Positions 32,841 to 44,321 are shown, numbered from the stretch's first letter. The stretch: DNA of 64,000 nucleotides from Tsuneonella aeria (GCF_009827495.1 NZ_WTZA01000002.1:561894-625893), one strand, 5' to 3'. The notes: generated by a model from the sequence alone, not told the origin. Made by a program: numbers and translations.

Positions 32841-34925
32841 GTGAGCGATACCGTTTCCAAAGCCGGACTGACTGTCGATGCCGCTCTGGCGGAATTCATC
32901 GACCGCGATGTCCTTGCGCCTCTCGGCCGGGATGCGGCGCGGTTCTGGGAGGGATTTGCGGCGCTGTTGGACGAATACGCGCCGCGGAACCGCGCGCTGC
33001 TGGCCACGCGGGAAGAGCTCCAGGTGCGGATCGATGAGTGGCACCGGGGGGGGCGCGGGCAGCCGCACGATGCGCAGGCCTATCGCACCTTTCTGGAAGA
33101 GATCGGTTACCTCGTGCCGGAGCCCGAACCGTTCACCATCGGCACGCGCAACGTCGATCCCGAGATCGCGACGATGGCCGGGCCGCAGCTCGTGGTGCCG
33201 GTCCTCAATGCGCGGTTTCTGCTTAATGCCGCCAACGCGCGCTGGGGCAGCCTGTATGACGCCTATTACGGTACCGATGCCCTCGAAGCGCCGCCCGCGC
33301 GGCCCGGCGGTTATGATGCGGAGCGCGGCGCGGCGGTTATCGCTGCGGCGCGCGGCTTCCTCGACGGGGCGCTGCCGCTGGCAGATGGGAAAAGCTGGTC
33401 GGCGCTTGCGGGCCCGGACGATATCGACCTCGCCGACCCGGCGCAGTTTGTGGGCGCGACGGACAAGGGGCACATGTTCGCCAACAACGGCCTGCATATC
33501 CACGTGGTGTTCGACAGCGACACCCCGGTGGGGAGTGGCGATGCGGCGGGAATCTCCGACGTGATCCTGGAAAGTGCGCTCACGACGATCGTCGACCTCG
33601 AGGATTCCGTCGCGGCGGTGGACGCGGCGGACAAGCTGGCGGCTTATCGCAACTGGCTCGGGGTCATCCGCGGCGACCTCGCGGAAACGTTCGAGAAAGG
33701 CGGAGAGCAACTGACTCGTCGGCTGGCCGGCGATGTCGCGGCCGGCGATGCCACGTTGCCCGGACGCAGCTTGCTGTTTGTGCGGAACGTGGGACACCTG
33801 ATGACCAATCCCGCCATCCGACTGCCCGATGGGTCTGAGGTGCCCGAAGGCATCATGGACGCGGTCTTCACCAGCGCCATCGGCGCGCACGACGTGGCAA
33901 GGTTGGGCAAATGGCCCAACAGCCGCACCGGCAGCATCTACATCGTGAAGCCCAAGCAGCACGGACCCGAAGAATGCGCGTTTACCAACGACTTGTTCGA
34001 CGCGGTTGAGGATCTGCTCGAACTGCCGCGTCACACCATCAAGGTCGGCGTCATGGACGAGGAGCGCCGCACCAGCGCCAACCTCGCCGCGTGCATCCAT
34101 GCAGTAAAAGACCGCATCGTCTTCATCAACACCGGCTTCCTCGACCGCACCGGTGACGAGATTCACACGTCGATGCAGGCCGGACCGATGATCCGCAAGG
34201 CGGAGATGAAGACATCGCGGTGGCTGCGATCCTACGAGGCGCGCAACGTCGCCATCGGCCTGCGGCACGGCCTGTCGGGCAGGGCGCAGATCGGCAAGGG
34301 AATGTGGGCCGCGCCCGACATGATGCGCGACATGATGGTGCAGAAGATCGGCCACCTGGAGGCCGGTGCGAACACCGCCTGGGTCCCTTCGCCGACGGCG
34401 GCCACGCTCCATGCCACGCATTATCACACGATGGACGTGTTCGAACGGCAGAAGGAACTGGGGGAGGCGCCCGGGCTCGACGGATTGCTTGATATACCCG
34501 TGGCGCAGGGCGCCAACTGGTCGGCGGAAGATATCCGCGAAGAACTGGACAACAACGCCCAGGGGCTGCTCGGCTACGTCGTGCGGTGGGTTGACCAGGG
34601 GGTCGGGTGCTCCAAGGTGCCCGACCTCCACGATGTCGGCCTGATGGAAGACCGCGCGACCTTGCGGATATCCAGTCAGCATATGTCCAACTGGTTGCTC
34701 CACGGCGTCTGCACACGCGAACAGGTCATGGACAGCCTGCGACGGATGGCGGCGAAAGTGGACGCGCAGAACGCCGGGGACGCCGGCTACCTGCCGCTCG
34801 CCGCCAATGAGGACGGGCCGGCTTTTCGCGCAGCGTGCGACCTCGTGTTCAAAGGCGTGGAGCAGCCAAGCGGGTATACCGAACCGCTGCTTCACGCTTG
34901 GCGCATGCGCGCCAAGGCCGGCTGA
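32841..34925 (+). CDS. glcB: Malate synthase G
   Basis: Glyoxylate-cycle enzyme that condenses glyoxylate and acetyl-CoA to malate. The product has 694 residues; malate synthase G is usually about 720. The GTG at 32841 follows GAGGG at good spacing. Conserved regions are [47 protein letters not shown], the active-site block [16 protein letters not shown], and [18 protein letters not shown]. It is divergent from the ast operon across about 170 bp that hold no gene. Confidence 0.96.
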   Translation: MSDTVSKAGLTVDAALAEFIDRDVLAPLGRDAARFWEGFAALLDEYAPRNRALLATREELQVRIDEWHRGGRGQPHDAQAYRTFLEEIGYLVPEPEPFTIGTRNVDPEIATMAGPQLVVPVLNARFLLNAANARWGSLYDAYYGTDALEAPPARPGGYDAERGAAVIAAARGFLDGALPLADGKSWSALAGPDDIDLADPAQFVGATDKGHMFANNGLHIHVVFDSDTPVGSGDAAGISDVILESALTTIVDLEDSVAAVDAADKLAAYRNWLGVIRGDLAETFEKGGEQLTRRLAGDVAAGDATLPGRSLLFVRNVGHLMTNPAIRLPDGSEVPEGIMDAVFTSAIGAHDVARLGKWPNSRTGSIYIVKPKQHGPEECAFTNDLFDAVEDLLELPRHTIKVGVMDEERRTSANLAACIHAVKDRIVFINTGFLDRTGDEIHTSMQAGPMIRKAEMKTSRWLRSYEARNVAIGLRHGLSGRAQIGKGMWAAPDMMRDMMVQKIGHLEAGANTAWVPSPTAATLHATHYHTMDVFERQKELGEAPGLDGLLDIPVAQGANWSAEDIREELDNNAQGLLGYVVRWVDQGVGCSKVPDLHDVGLMEDRATLRISSQHMSNWLLHGVCTREQVMDSLRRMAAKVDAQNAGDAGYLPLAANEDGPAFRAACDLVFKGVEQPSGYTEPLLHAWRMRAKAG

Positions 34926-35001
34926 AACCTGTCTTTCCGGGTTTGCCGCGTCCGGCGCTCTGCCGTAAGGGCGCGCCTCAATCGGGAGGAATGAAAGCAA
35001 C

Positions 35002-35697
35002 GTGCGCACGCTGGGCCTGATCGGAGGGATGAGCTGGGTTTCGACCCGTGATTATTACGAGCATCTCAACCGCGGCGTCCGCCGCCGGACCACGGCCATG
35101 GCGAGCGCGCCGCTGCTTATCGAAAGCCTCGACTTCTCACGCCTGTGGGGCCTCGTCGATCAGGCGGACTGGGATCGCGCCGCGGGCACACTCGGTGACA
35201 GCGCCCGGCGGCTGGAGGCGGCCGGCGCGCAGGGCCTGCTGATCTGCGCGAACTCGATGCACAAGGTGCACGACCGGGTGGCCGCCGCGGTGAACGTCCC
35301 TGTGTTCCATATCGCTGATTGCGTCGGCGCGGCGATGCAAGCCGCCGGGGCAACCAACGCCGCGCTCATCGGCACGCGCAACGTGATGACGGAGCGGTTC
35401 TACCGCGAGCGGCTGGTCGCGCATGATATCGACCTGATGCCGCCCGACCTTGCGATGGCGGACGAGATCGACCGCATCATCTATGAAGAGCTGATGCGCG
35501 GCAAGGTCACGCGCGAGGCGGAACGGACGCTGAAGACCTGGATCACGCGCAAGCAGCAGGACGGTGCCGGGGCCATCGTGCTCGCCTGCACCGAACTGGC
35601 GATGATCGTGGATATCGATGCCAACGTGCTGCCGGTGTTCGATTCCACCCGTATCCACGCTGCCGCGGCGGTGGAATGGATGCTGGCGGAGGACTGA
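35002..35697 (+). CDS. Aspartate/glutamate racemase family protein
   Basis: Cofactor-independent racemase of 231 residues. The two catalytic Cys are in LLICANSMHKV and IVLACTELAMIV. The N-terminus MRTLGLIGGMSWVSTRDYYE is characteristic of the aspartate racemase group. The GTG at 35002 is the only suitable start; GGGAGGA lies somewhat far upstream. Racemisation of Asp or Glu is likely; related amino acids are possible. Confidence 0.88.
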   Translation: MRTLGLIGGMSWVSTRDYYEHLNRGVRRRTTAMASAPLLIESLDFSRLWGLVDQADWDRAAGTLGDSARRLEAAGAQGLLICANSMHKVHDRVAAAVNVPVFHIADCVGAAMQAAGATNAALIGTRNVMTERFYRERLVAHDIDLMPPDLAMADEIDRIIYEELMRGKVTREAERTLKTWITRKQQDGAGAIVLACTELAMIVDIDANVLPVFDSTRIHAAAAVEWMLAED

Positions 35698-35806
35698 ACC
35701 GCCTTTTCTCCGGGCGCGCGCCCCGTCTGTGGATACCGCCGATTCCCGCTTTTCTTTCCCGAAACATCCGGCATCTTCCGGACACTTTTTGAGGGAGGAT
35801 CCACAC

Positions 35807-36931
35807 ATGAAGAACTGGGTTGCAGGCCGCCTTGCGGTCGTGAGTGCGGGCGCCATCGCCATGGCCATGATCGCCTCGCCGGCGCACGCCGAGAAGATTG
35901 CCGGATCGTATATCTGCGTGTTCAAGAAAGACCGCGTGTCCAAGGACGACGCCCCCGGCCGCGCAGCCGCAGCGGTGCGGGCACACGGCGGCAACGTGAA
36001 GTTCGTGTACCGCAACACGATCCGCGGATTCGCCGCGAACATGTCGGAAAATGCGGTCACCGCGATGCGCCGGTCGAACCCTGCGATCGCTTTTTGCGAA
36101 CAGGACCAGGTCGCCAGCCTCGGCCCGATCGTCATCAACGCCAAGCCGGGCACCGGAACACCTGCTGGCCAGAGCACGCCGTGGGGCATCACCCGGGTGG
36201 GCGGATCGGCTTCGGGCGTCGGCAAGACCGCATGGGTGATCGACAGCGGCATCGACGGCAGTCATCCCGATCTCACTGTCGACCAGGCGCGCAGCCGCGA
36301 CTTCACCGGGTCGCGCAACGGCTGGAAAGACGAAAATGGACACGGCACGCACGTTGCCGGCACGATCGCCGCGAAGGATAACTCGATCGGTGTGATCGGA
36401 ATTGCCGCGGGGGCGACCGTGGTTGCCGTGCGCGTGCTCGACCGGCGCGGGTCGGGCGCCTATTCCGGCGTGATCGCGGGCGTCGATTACGTCGCGGCAC
36501 AGGGCAAGGCGGGCGATGTCGCCAATATGAGCCTGGGTGGGCCGGTGTCCGCCGCGCTCGACGAGGCGGTTATCGCTGCCGCCGGCACGGTGAAGTTCGC
36601 GCTCGCCGCGGGCAACGAAAGCGACGACGCAGACAACCACTCGCCCGCGCGGGTAGGCGGCGTTTCGGCGGCAGACAATATTTTCACCATCTCTGCTTTC
36701 GCCAAGGGTGATACGTTCGCAAGCTTCTCCAATTACGGCGCCGACGTGGCATGGGCGGAGCCTGGCGTGTCCATTCCATCCACCTACAAGGACGGCGGGT
36801 ATGCCACGATCAGCGGCACCTCGATGGCATCGCCGCACTTCGCCGGCCTGATGCTCCTCGGCACGGTGAGGAGCGGCGGGACGGTCACCAACGATCCCGA
36901 CGGCAGGGCAGACCCGATCGGCGTTCGCTGA
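35807..36931 (+). CDS. Secreted S8 family serine protease (subtilase)
   Basis: The product has 374 residues. ATG 35807 follows GGGAGG. A signal peptide (about residues 1-28, cleaved after SPAHA) precedes an I9-like inhibitor prodomain ([17 protein letters not shown]) and the peptidase domain. The catalytic triad is D146 ([12 protein letters not shown]), H179 (NGHGTHVAG) and S339 (GTSMASPH). The oxyanion Asn is in [10 protein letters not shown]. It ends soon after the catalytic Ser, making a compact enzyme without an autotransporter. An intrinsic terminator follows. Confidence 0.92.
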   Translation: MKNWVAGRLAVVSAGAIAMAMIASPAHAEKIAGSYICVFKKDRVSKDDAPGRAAAAVRAHGGNVKFVYRNTIRGFAANMSENAVTAMRRSNPAIAFCEQDQVASLGPIVINAKPGTGTPAGQSTPWGITRVGGSASGVGKTAWVIDSGIDGSHPDLTVDQARSRDFTGSRNGWKDENGHGTHVAGTIAAKDNSIGVIGIAAGATVVAVRVLDRRGSGAYSGVIAGVDYVAAQGKAGDVANMSLGGPVSAALDEAVIAAAGTVKFALAAGNESDDADNHSPARVGGVSAADNIFTISAFAKGDTFASFSNYGADVAWAEPGVSIPSTYKDGGYATISGTSMASPHFAGLMLLGTVRSGGTVTNDPDGRADPIGVR

Positions 36932-36972
36932 ACGCGGTCTTCCGTGGACTGCACCTGATTAGAACACGGGAA

Positions 36973-37001
36973 GGGCCGTGCAGGGAATGCGCGGCCCTTT
37001 T
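36973..37001 (+). terminator. Intrinsic terminator after the subtilase gene
   Basis: GGGCCG (36973-36978) and CGGCCC (36992-36997) form a stem and are followed by TTTT. It is 41 bp after the protease stop and 62 bp before the next gene, so the two genes are separate units. Confidence 0.7.
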
Positions 37002-37062
37002 CGCGTTCCCGGACTGTTCCCGTTGTGGGGCCCGACGCGCCGCCCTATCGCCCTCGCTGGAC

Positions 37063-38223
37063 ATGACACGCGCCCCTTACGCCGCCGATCCCGCCGCCGG
37101 GCGTGGACGCGAATTTGCAGAAGACCGGGCAGGCGCCCGCGGGCCGCGGAGCGAATTCCAGCGCGACCGTGACCGGATCATCCATTCCATCGCGTTCCGC
37201 CGGTTGCGGTCGAAGACCCAGGTCTTCATCGCGCCGGACGGGGATCATTATCGCACCCGCCTGACACACAGCCTGGAGGTTGCCCAGATCGGCCGGGTCA
37301 TCGCCCGCGCGCTCGGCCTCGACGAGGACCTCACGGAAGCGCTCTGCCTCGCGCATGACATAGGCCATCCACCTTTCGGCCATGCGGGGGAGGCAGCGCT
37401 GCAGGCCGCTATGGGCGAGCGCGGCGGCTTCGACCACAACGCCCACACCCTGCGGGTGCTGATGCGGCTGGAAAGCCCCTACTGCGGCCACCCGGGCCTC
37501 AATCTTTCGTGGGACGTGCTGGAGGGGCTGGCGAAGCATAACGGACCGCTCGCCGCGCCGAACTGGGCGATGCACGAGCTCGACCAGGCGTTCCCCCTGG
37601 ACCTGGGCGCCTGGCCCAGCCTGGAGGCCCAGGTGGCCGCCCTGGCCGATGACATCGCCTATGACAACCACGACATCGACGATGGGCTGCGCGCCGGTTT
37701 CCTGACGCTCGATGACCTGATGGAGCTGCCTTTGCTGGCCGACCGCTACCGCGAGGTGGAGCGTCGCTTCCCGGCAGCGCCCGTGGACCGCCGACTGCGC
37801 GAACTTGTCCGCAGCCAGATCGGGGCGATGGTGAATGATGTGCTGGAAACGACCCGCGGTGCCATCGCAGGCGTGGCCAGCGTGGCGGAGGTCCGCGCGC
37901 ATCCCGGCCCTCTGGTGTCGTTCTCCCCCGGCATGGCCCAGGCCGAACGGACCCTGAAGCAGTTCATGTACGCGCGCCTTTATCTGCACCCGGAACAGGT
38001 CGGTGCGGCAGAAGCTGCGAGCGACGTGGTATCGCGCCTGTTCGCGGCCTTCGATCAGGATCCCGGATCGCTGCCCGCTACCTGGGGCGCGCGCTTGCCG
38101 GCGACGGAGCCGGAACGGAGCCGCCATCTGGCGGACTACATCGCCGGCATGACCGACCGTTACGCGATCGACAACTGCGTGCGCATCTTCGGCCAGGCGC
38201 CGGCGGGGCTGCGCAATGTCTGA
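37063..38223 (+). CDS. dgt: Deoxyguanosinetriphosphate triphosphohydrolase-like protein
   Basis: HD-domain dNTP triphosphohydrolase of 386 residues, of the Dgt-like type common in alphaproteobacteria. ATG 37063 gives [12 protein letters not shown] residues are seen in [15 protein letters not shown] (His), [16 protein letters not shown] (His-Asp) and [15 protein letters not shown] (Asp). [14 protein letters not shown] is conserved. It probably trims dNTP pools. It overlaps the next gene by 8 bp. Confidence 0.93.
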   Translation: MTRAPYAADPAAGRGREFAEDRAGARGPRSEFQRDRDRIIHSIAFRRLRSKTQVFIAPDGDHYRTRLTHSLEVAQIGRVIARALGLDEDLTEALCLAHDIGHPPFGHAGEAALQAAMGERGGFDHNAHTLRVLMRLESPYCGHPGLNLSWDVLEGLAKHNGPLAAPNWAMHELDQAFPLDLGAWPSLEAQVAALADDIAYDNHDIDDGLRAGFLTLDDLMELPLLADRYREVERRFPAAPVDRRLRELVRSQIGAMVNDVLETTRGAIAGVASVAEVRAHPGPLVSFSPGMAQAERTLKQFMYARLYLHPEQVGAAEAASDVVSRLFAAFDQDPGSLPATWGARLPATEPERSRHLADYIAGMTDRYAIDNCVRIFGQAPAGLRNV

Positions 38224-38917
38224 TCCGTTGCGCATCGCGCTGGTCGGCGCAACGGGCCTTGTCGGCAGTGAGGTGGTGAAGCTCGCGGTGGGGCGGGGCG
38301 ACGTGCGCCTCGTCGCAGTCGCGCGCCGCGAATCGCCGCTGCCGCAGGGGGCGCGCATGGAGATGTTCGTCGCGGAGCCCGACAAATGGGGCGAGGTGTT
38401 CGACGCGGTGCGGCCGACGGGGCTGATCTGTGCGCTTGGCACCACATGGCGCAAGTCGGGCAAGGACGAGGCCGCGTTCCGCGCGGTGGACCAGGACCTG
38501 GTGCTTGCGACCGCCCGCGCGGCGAAAGCCGCCGGCGTCGAACGCCTCGTCGCCGTGAGCTCGGTAGGGGCCGATGCGCGGTCGAAGAACTTCTACCTGC
38601 GCGTGAAGGGCGAGGTCGAGCGGGAGCTTCAGGCCATGCGCTTCAAGCGGCTCGATATCCTGAGGCCAGGCTTGCTCAAGGGTGCACGCAGCCATGATCT
38701 GCGGCTGGGCGAGCGACTGGCGACCATCATCTCGCCGCTTGCCGACCTGGCAATGCAGGGCCGCTTTTCAGCCTATCGCTCCGTTCGCGCGGAGTTGGTG
38801 GCGAAAGCCGCCCTGACGCTAGCGATGCGCAAGGCTGCCGGGCGGTTCGTGCACGATAATGACGCGATTTTACGTGCGGCCGCTGGATTGCCGATCCCGT
38901 TGCGGGCGGGGGATTAG
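38216..38917 (+). CDS. NAD(P)-binding Rossmann protein, HTATIP2/atypical SDR-like
   Basis: The product has 233 residues. An N-terminal cofactor loop [15 protein letters not shown], then [20 protein letters not shown] and [20 protein letters not shown] (with a YxxxK pair) and [13 protein letters not shown] place it in the atypical SDR/oxidoreductase HTATIP2 group. Substrate unknown. It starts inside the end of dgt and its stop interlocks with ruvX (TTAG). Confidence 0.85.
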   Translation: MSDPLRIALVGATGLVGSEVVKLAVGRGDVRLVAVARRESPLPQGARMEMFVAEPDKWGEVFDAVRPTGLICALGTTWRKSGKDEAAFRAVDQDLVLATARAAKAAGVERLVAVSSVGADARSKNFYLRVKGEVERELQAMRFKRLDILRPGLLKGARSHDLRLGERLATIISPLADLAMQGRFSAYRSVRAELVAKAALTLAMRKAAGRFVHDNDAILRAAAGLPIPLRAGD

Positions 38918-39402
38918 CCCAGACGGCCGCCGGTCAGCGCATCGATCGCGGCCTGCAGGATCACGGCGGCGGCGTGGGCGTCGATCCGGTCCTTGCGCTT
39001 GGCGCGGCTGAGATCGAGTTCGATGAGCGCGCGTTCGGCGCTGCTGGTAGACCAGCGTTCGTCCCACATCAGGATCGGCAGCAAGAGCGCTTCGGCCAGA
39101 TTGTGGGCATAGGCGCGGCTCGCCTGCGCGCGCGGTCCTTCCGTGCCGTCCATGTTGCGCGGCAAGCCGATGACGATTCCACCCACCGCCCGCTCCGCGA
39201 CGATCGATGCCAGGGCATCGCGGTCACGGCCGAACTTGCCTCGCGGAAGAGTCTTGCCCGGTGTTGCGAAACGCCACCCGGCATCGCACAGGGCGGTGCC
39301 GATGGTCTTTGTGCCGATATCGAGTGCCAGCAGCACGCCGCCGTCAGGCAAGCGGTCCGCGAAATCGAATGCGCTGTCGGTAATCAGCGCGCGGGTGCCC
39401 AT
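38914..39402 (-). CDS. ruvX: Putative Holliday junction resolvase RuvX (YqgF)
   Basis: RNase H-fold nuclease of 162 residues involved in rRNA processing and possibly recombination. It shows LLALDIGTKTIGTALCD (first Asp), GGIVIGLPRNMDGTEGP, LLPILMWDERWSTSSAERAL (Glu) and DRIDAHAAAVILQ (Asp). It overlaps the preceding DUF3089 gene by 19 bp on the same strand. Confidence 0.9.
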   Translation of the reverse strand: MGTRALITDSAFDFADRLPDGGVLLALDIGTKTIGTALCDAGWRFATPGKTLPRGKFGRDRDALASIVAERAVGGIVIGLPRNMDGTEGPRAQASRAYAHNLAEALLLPILMWDERWSTSSAERALIELDLSRAKRKDRIDAHAAAVILQAAIDALTGGRLG

Positions 39403-40595
39403 GCCGCCAGCCGTCGTTCGACATCCGCCTTCAGGTTCGCCCAGAACAGCGGGATGTCATAGACATGGTAATTGTTCCCCGGAAGGACGCCCGGGCCGAG
39501 ATCCACCGGCTCCGGGATCAAAAGCAGGCCGGTTTCGGGATCGCACCGCGCGCCGACCATGCCGGTGACGAGCTCTCCATCCGAAAAGTCGGCGGTCGGC
39601 TTCAGCGTGCCCAGATTGGCGTCGGCCGGGGCGGTGCCGTTGGCAGTGCCCGTGAGCGGGTTGACGCACAGGATCGGCCCGTCGCCGCGCGGCTGCCCGT
39701 CAAAGCCGGGCGTGGATGTGAAGCGTTCGAACACCTGGCTGGCATCGGCCGGTTCGGCGAAGGTCGACCAGGTGACGATGCAGCGCGACTGTTCGGGCGT
39801 CGCGCACGCAGGCAGCTTCAGCGCGGGAAGGTCGTGCGCGACCGACACCGGCCAGCCGATCGGATAGACCATCGCCACCCGCGCTTCGAGCGGAGTGCCG
39901 ATGATTTTTTCCCGCAGCAAGCGCAGCGTGTGGAGCGCGCCCTGGCTGTGGCCGGCGAGCACGATGGGTTCATCGGGATCGACGGTTGCGATGAAGAAAT
40001 CGAACGCTTGCGCCACGTCTCGGTAGGCAAGATCGAGGGCCTTCGCGGCCTCCGGCCGGTCGGTCAGGAACGCGCCAAACACGGCCTGGCGGTACTTCGG
40101 TGCCCAGATCTCGTCCGCTCCGGCAAACGGGCTCGCCATGCCGCGCAGGAACAGCCGCGCGCGGGTCGACGATTCGGGGTCGTCAACCGGTCCGTTCCAT
40201 GGCGCATCGGCACCGATCGCGGGCTGAATGAAGCTCGTCGGGTGGACGAAGAATACCGCGAAGCCTCGGCGCGAGCCGGCGGGAACGGGGGTCAGGACCG
40301 GAGAAGGCGAAGCGGCGGGCGCTTGGCCCTCGACCGCCGCGCGCGGCGGGGTCGGAAGGCCCTCGGCAGCGGCGGGCGCGAAACGGGCCGGGTCCTGCGC
40401 GCCCATGCCGGGCCGCGAATGCCACATCGCCGGGTCCGCATAGGCATTGCTGTCGAGCGCAGGCTGGGCCACGAATTCCCCGCGCGGCACGAAGGCAAGC
40501 TCGGTCGCTTCCTTCGACCATATCGTGAGGGCGATGGCCCCCGCGATCACGAGGAAAATGATGATCGCAACAGCGTAGAGGAACTTGCGGGCCAT
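39384..40595 (-). CDS. DUF3089 family alpha/beta hydrolase-like protein
   Basis: The product has 403 residues. An N-terminal TM anchor (VAIIIFLVIAGAIALTIW) is followed by an alpha/beta hydrolase-type domain with VFFVHPTSF (oxyanion strand) and the nucleophile elbow VLAGHSQGALH. DUF3089 proteins resemble lysophospholipases, but no substrate is established. A Pro/Ala-rich insert (about residues 75-105) separates anchor and domain. The ATG shares a base with the upstream permease stop (TGATG). Confidence 0.85.
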   Translation of the reverse strand: MARKFLYAVAIIIFLVIAGAIALTIWSKEATELAFVPRGEFVAQPALDSNAYADPAMWHSRPGMGAQDPARFAPAAAEGLPTPPRAAVEGQAPAASPSPVLTPVPAGSRRGFAVFFVHPTSFIQPAIGADAPWNGPVDDPESSTRARLFLRGMASPFAGADEIWAPKYRQAVFGAFLTDRPEAAKALDLAYRDVAQAFDFFIATVDPDEPIVLAGHSQGALHTLRLLREKIIGTPLEARVAMVYPIGWPVSVAHDLPALKLPACATPEQSRCIVTWSTFAEPADASQVFERFTSTPGFDGQPRGDGPILCVNPLTGTANGTAPADANLGTLKPTADFSDGELVTGMVGARCDPETGLLLIPEPVDLGPGVLPGNNYHVYDIPLFWANLKADVERRLAAWAPAR

Positions 40596-41686
40596 CAGCT
40601 GTGCGCTTCCTCACCCATGGGCGGGTCGCCATCCAGCCTGCGGGCGCGGCGCTCGAGCGCGACCTTGATCATCGCCAGCATGGGATCGGCGAAAGTCAGG
40701 CCCATTACGCCGAACAGAACACCCATGATGAGCTGGAAGCCGAGGACGAGCGCGGGCGCAAGGTCCACCGTCTTCTTCGCGATCATCGGCACGATCACGT
40801 AACCGTCAAAATTCTGGATCGCGATGTAGATGCCGATCGTCCAGAGACCCATCTCCGTGCCGCCGGAAAAGCCCACCAGCACCATCAACACGCCCGAGAT
40901 GAATGCGCCGATGTTCGGAACGAATGCGAACAGTGCGGTGATCAGCGCCAGCAGCGCCGCCATCGGCACGCCTACCAGGGTCAGCGCGATATAAGTGAAG
41001 ACGCCTTCCACCGCCATGCCGAGCAGACGTCCGGCGAGCAGGCGGCGCATCGTAAAGGCCATGTGACCCAGCGTGTCGGACACCTTGGCGCGGTGCTCTT
41101 CCGCGATCATCCACGAAAGTCCGCGCTCGTACGGCCGGGGATCGATGGCAAGATAGATGCCGATGATGACGATCAGCAGGATCGTCGTCACCGCGCCGAA
41201 CGCACCGCCGATTGCGCGCGTCACGGTGCCGACCCCGCTAAGCAGGCTGCTGGCGACGTTCTGGATATCGCCTTCGCCGATCTCCAGCCCCTGGGTGCGC
41301 AGAAACGCGACAAGCCGGCCGAGCTGGTCAGTGATGAGCGCTGGGAATTCCGCGGCCTGCGTCGCGATCTGTGATCCGGCGAAGCGGAACAGCCAGACCG
41401 TGAACGCAAGGGCGAGCAGCATGACGATGAACACGCGCCACGATCTGCCGATGGGCAATACGCGGCCGAGCAGGCGTGCTCCGCCATCGAGCATCGATGC
41501 GAACACCAGCGCGCCGAAGATTACCAGCAGCGTCTGGGCGAGATAGACGGCAAGCACAGCAAGTCCGACGACCGCCACCCAGACGAGCGCCCGGTTCGCT
41601 TCGTAGCGAAGTTTGGGATTGCTGATCTGCGTGGGACTGACGCCGACGGCTTCGGCCGGCTGTTCGACGTGCTCCGGTTCCGTCAT
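40595..41686 (-). CDS. AI-2E family transporter (PerM/YdiK type)
   Basis: The product has 363 residues and about eight TM helices (LAVLAVYLAQTLLVIFGALV, VFIVMLLALAFTVWLFRFAG, FGAVTTILLIVIIGIYLAID, MAALLALITALFAFVPNIG). ATG 41686 overlaps the lepB stop (ATGA). Family members include AI-2 exporters and Na/H antiporters, so the substrate is open. The motif ALFAFVPNIGAFISG is the family signature. Confidence 0.88.
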   Translation of the reverse strand: MTEPEHVEQPAEAVGVSPTQISNPKLRYEANRALVWVAVVGLAVLAVYLAQTLLVIFGALVFASMLDGGARLLGRVLPIGRSWRVFIVMLLALAFTVWLFRFAGSQIATQAAEFPALITDQLGRLVAFLRTQGLEIGEGDIQNVASSLLSGVGTVTRAIGGAFGAVTTILLIVIIGIYLAIDPRPYERGLSWMIAEEHRAKVSDTLGHMAFTMRRLLAGRLLGMAVEGVFTYIALTLVGVPMAALLALITALFAFVPNIGAFISGVLMVLVGFSGGTEMGLWTIGIYIAIQNFDGYVIVPMIAKKTVDLAPALVLGFQLIMGVLFGVMGLTFADPMLAMIKVALERRARRLDGDPPMGEEAHS

Positions 41687-42582
41687 TCCGCTTTGCCCCC
41701 AGTCCTCACGTCCGGCCCGTTGGCCACGGCGGGCCTCAGCGTGGTCCAGGCGCGGCCTTCGCGCAAGGAACTCCACCACGTCGCCGGATTGAAGGTCGTC
41801 GTCCCATCGAGCGAGAAGGTGATGAATTCGGCGCGCCCGCCGACATTGGCCAGCGGCACCGGTCCCCCCAGCCCGCGTTCCCAGGTTTCCGCGCGGCTGT
41901 CGGCTGAATGGTCGCGGTTGTCGCCCATCAGGAACACGTGGCCTTCCGGAATCACGGTTTCCGGATGGTTGTCCAGCATCTGGTCGACGTGATCGACCAC
42001 CAGGTAAGTGGCGCCGTTAGGCAGCGTTTCGCGCAGGGCCGGCACTTCGTAATAATCCCGGCCGTCCGCGCCCCGGACCCGGAAATTGTCCCAATAGCCG
42101 AGGCATGGGCGCCCTTCGCAAAGCTGAGCGTCGACCGGGATGCGGATGTCGGGCTCCACCTTCTGCGGGACGGGCCGGCCATTGAGTACGATCTGGCCGT
42201 TCACCACCGCGATCCGGTCTCCCGGCAAGCCGACCACGCGCTTGATGTAATCCTCGTCGCGGTCCGGTGGCACGGCAATCACGATGTCGCCGTACTGCGG
42301 CGTTGCCGGCAACAGCCGCCAGTCGCCGCGGGGCAGGAGATGGAAGCTCGCCGAAACCCAGCTCCACCCATAAGGGTATTTCGACACGACCAGGCGGTCG
42401 CCCACCATCAGGTTCGGCACCATCGACGTCGACGGGATGTAGAACGGCTTCGCGAGCAGGCTGTGGAATGCCAGCACCGCAAGCAGCATCAGCCCCAAGC
42501 CGCGCGCCTCCGCGAACCAGTCGATCTTCTCGCGCTTTTTCGGGGACTTGGTCACGGGTTGCGTGTCGCTCAGGGAGTTCAC
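41683..42582 (-). CDS. lepB: Signal peptidase I
   Basis: Membrane serine protease that removes secretory signal peptides. The product has 299 residues. The GTG at 42582 overlaps the acpS stop (GTGA). A TM anchor ([19 protein letters not shown]) precedes the catalytic Ser ([16 protein letters not shown]) and Lys ([16 protein letters not shown]); box E is [17 protein letters not shown]. It lies in the pyrE-pdxJ-acpS-lepB run typical of sphingomonads. Confidence 0.95.
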   Translation of the reverse strand: MNSLSDTQPVTKSPKKREKIDWFAEARGLGLMLLAVLAFHSLLAKPFYIPSTSMVPNLMVGDRLVVSKYPYGWSWVSASFHLLPRGDWRLLPATPQYGDIVIAVPPDRDEDYIKRVVGLPGDRIAVVNGQIVLNGRPVPQKVEPDIRIPVDAQLCEGRPCLGYWDNFRVRGADGRDYYEVPALRETLPNGATYLVVDHVDQMLDNHPETVIPEGHVFLMGDNRDHSADSRAETWERGLGGPVPLANVGGRAEFITFSLDGTTTFNPATWWSSLREGRAWTTLRPAVANGPDVRTGGKAE

Positions 42583-42980
42583 AGGGGCAGGGCCTCGATG
42601 ACGATGAAGGCCTGCGCCCATGGGTTGTCGTCGGTTAGGGTGAGATGAATGCGCGGCTCATGGCCCGGCGGTATCATTTCGGCAAGTCGCAACGCCGCCC
42701 CCCCCGTGAGCGCCAGCGTCGGCGCGCCGCTGGGCGCGTTCACCACGCCGATGTCCTTGTGGAACACCCCGCGGCGAAAGCCCGTGCCGACGGCCTTGGC
42801 GAAGGCTTCCTTGGCCGCCCACCGCTTCGCGAATGTCCCGACCCGGGTATAGGGGCGCCGGGCCGCCTTGGCCCGCTCGACGTCGGTGAAGCAGCGCGCC
42901 TCGAACTTCTCGCCCCAGCGTTCGAGCGAATTGGCGATGCGATCCATGTTTGTGAGGTCGGAGCCGAGGCCGATGATCAC
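42579..42980 (-). CDS. acpS: Holo-[acyl-carrier-protein] synthase
   Basis: Transfers 4'-phosphopantetheine from CoA to ACP. The product has 133 residues. Signature motifs are [14 protein letters not shown] (Asp for Mg), [18 protein letters not shown] (Glu-Lys) and the C-terminal [16 protein letters not shown]. It is coupled to lepB by GTGA and lies 10 bp after pdxJ. Confidence 0.95.
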   Translation of the reverse strand: MIIGLGSDLTNMDRIANSLERWGEKFEARCFTDVERAKAARRPYTRVGTFAKRWAAKEAFAKAVGTGFRRGVFHKDIGVVNAPSGAPTLALTGGAALRLAEMIPPGHEPRIHLTLTDDNPWAQAFIVIEALPL

Positions 42981-42990
42981 TGCGGCACTC

Positions 42991-43743
42991 TCATCTTGCG
43001 TGATCCATCAGCTCGCGCATCCTCCGCACGGCCGCCTCCAGGCCCACGAACACCGCCTCGCCCACCAGGTAGTGACCAATATTGAGCTCCGCGAGCTGGG
43101 GTATCGCAGCGATCGGCTGCACATTGGTGTAGGTCAGGCCGTGCCCTGCGTGAGCCTCGATCCCGTTTTTCGCCGCGAGGGCGGCCATGTCGGCAATGCG
43201 CTTCAGTTCCACCGATACCTGTTCACCGCGCGCGTGAGCATATTCGCCCGTGTGGAACTCGACCACCGGCGCGCCGAGGCGGAGCGCGGCTTCCAGTTGT
43301 CGCTCGCTCGCCTCGATGAACAGGCTCACCCGTATGCCGGCATCGGTGAGCCGCGCGACGACGGGGGCGAGGTGGTTGTGCTGTCCCGCTGCATCCAGCC
43401 CGCCTTCGGTGGTGCGTTCCTCGCGCTTTTCGGGGACGATGCAGGCCGCATGGGGCCTGTGGCGCAGCGCGATGGCGAGCATCTCGTCCGTCGCCGCCAT
43501 TTCCAGGTTGAGCGGCAGATCCGTCGCCGCCTGGATGCGGGCGAGGTCCTCGTCGCGGATATGGCGCCGGTCCTCGCGCAAGTGCGCGGTGATGCCATCG
43601 CTTCCGCAGGCTGCGACGATCTCTGCCGCGCGCACGGGGTCAGGATGATCGCCGCCGCGGGCGTTGCGGATCGTGGCAACGTGATCGATGTTGACGCCGA
43701 GACGCAAGCGGGCCGTGGCGCCCGGGATCTGGCCGGCACTCAA
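42991..43743 (-). CDS. pdxJ: Pyridoxine 5'-phosphate synthase
   Basis: Condenses 3-amino-2-oxopropyl phosphate and deoxyxylulose phosphate to PNP in vitamin B6 synthesis. The 250-residue TIM barrel shows [45 protein letters not shown] and GHGLTYTNV. The TTG at 43743 overlaps the pyrE stop (TTGA); the family usually starts a few residues before GVNIDH, so a later start is possible, but no ATG or GTG is available before that motif. Confidence 0.94.
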   Translation of the reverse strand: MSAGQIPGATARLRLGVNIDHVATIRNARGGDHPDPVRAAEIVAACGSDGITAHLREDRRHIRDEDLARIQAATDLPLNLEMAATDEMLAIALRHRPHAACIVPEKREERTTEGGLDAAGQHNHLAPVVARLTDAGIRVSLFIEASERQLEAALRLGAPVVEFHTGEYAHARGEQVSVELKRIADMAALAAKNGIEAHAGHGLTYTNVQPIAAIPQLAELNIGHYLVGEAVFVGLEAAVRRMRELMDHAR

Positions 43744-44321
43744 ATCGTGCGGCTCCCCGGCCTGGTCACCGGCCGGGCGGCAAGGGCTGAGGGGATTTCG
43801 TCTTCGGCATAAGTGGGAAAATTGATGTCGATGAGGGGATAGAACGGCACGCCCAGGTCGGCGGTGCCTTCGGAGCGGTCGACCAGCGCGGCTTCCGCGA
43901 TCACCTTGCCGCCCTCGCGCGCCACGGCGGCGATCGCCTCGCGGCTCGAAAGGCCGGTGGTGACGACATCTTCCACCATCAGGACTTTCGCCCCGGCTTC
44001 AAAGCGGAAGCCGCGGCGCAGCTCGAACGTGCCGGTCGGGCGCTCCAGGAAAAGTGCGTCCTTCCCCAGCGCGCGGCCCATCTCGTGCCCGATGATGATG
44101 CCGCCCATCGCCGGGCTGACGACCACGTCGATCGCGGCGCGAACTTCCCGCGGCAGCTTCTGCGCCAGCGCGCGGGCGAGCCTGTCGGCCCGGTCCGGGT
44201 TCATCAAAACCCGGGCGCATTGCAGGTAGTGCGCGCTGTGGCGTCCGCTCGACAGAACGAAATGCCCTTCCAGCAAGGCGTCGCAGCTGCGGAATTCGTG
44301 GAGGACTTCTTCGTCGGTCAT
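43740..44321 (-). CDS. pyrE: Orotate phosphoribosyltransferase
   Basis: Makes OMP from orotate and PRPP. The product has 193 residues. ATG 44321 gives [17 protein letters not shown]. It has the PRPP-binding motif [14 protein letters not shown] and the conserved [17 protein letters not shown] and [16 protein letters not shown]. The C-terminal 40 residues are longer than in E. coli, as in alphaproteobacterial forms. First gene of the pyrE-pdxJ-acpS-lepB run. Confidence 0.94.
   Translation of the reverse strand: MTDEEVLHEFRSCDALLEGHFVLSSGRHSAHYLQCARVLMNPDRADRLARALAQKLPREVRAAIDVVVSPAMGGIIIGHEMGRALGKDALFLERPTGTFELRRGFRFEAGAKVLMVEDVVTTGLSSREAIAAVAREGGKVIAEAALVDRSEGTADLGVPFYPLIDINFPTYAEDEIPSALAARPVTRPGSRTI

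Noticed and set aside
32682..35009. 775-codon minus-strand frame opposite malate synthase
   Set aside because: A shadow of glcB, with no motif or ribosome site.
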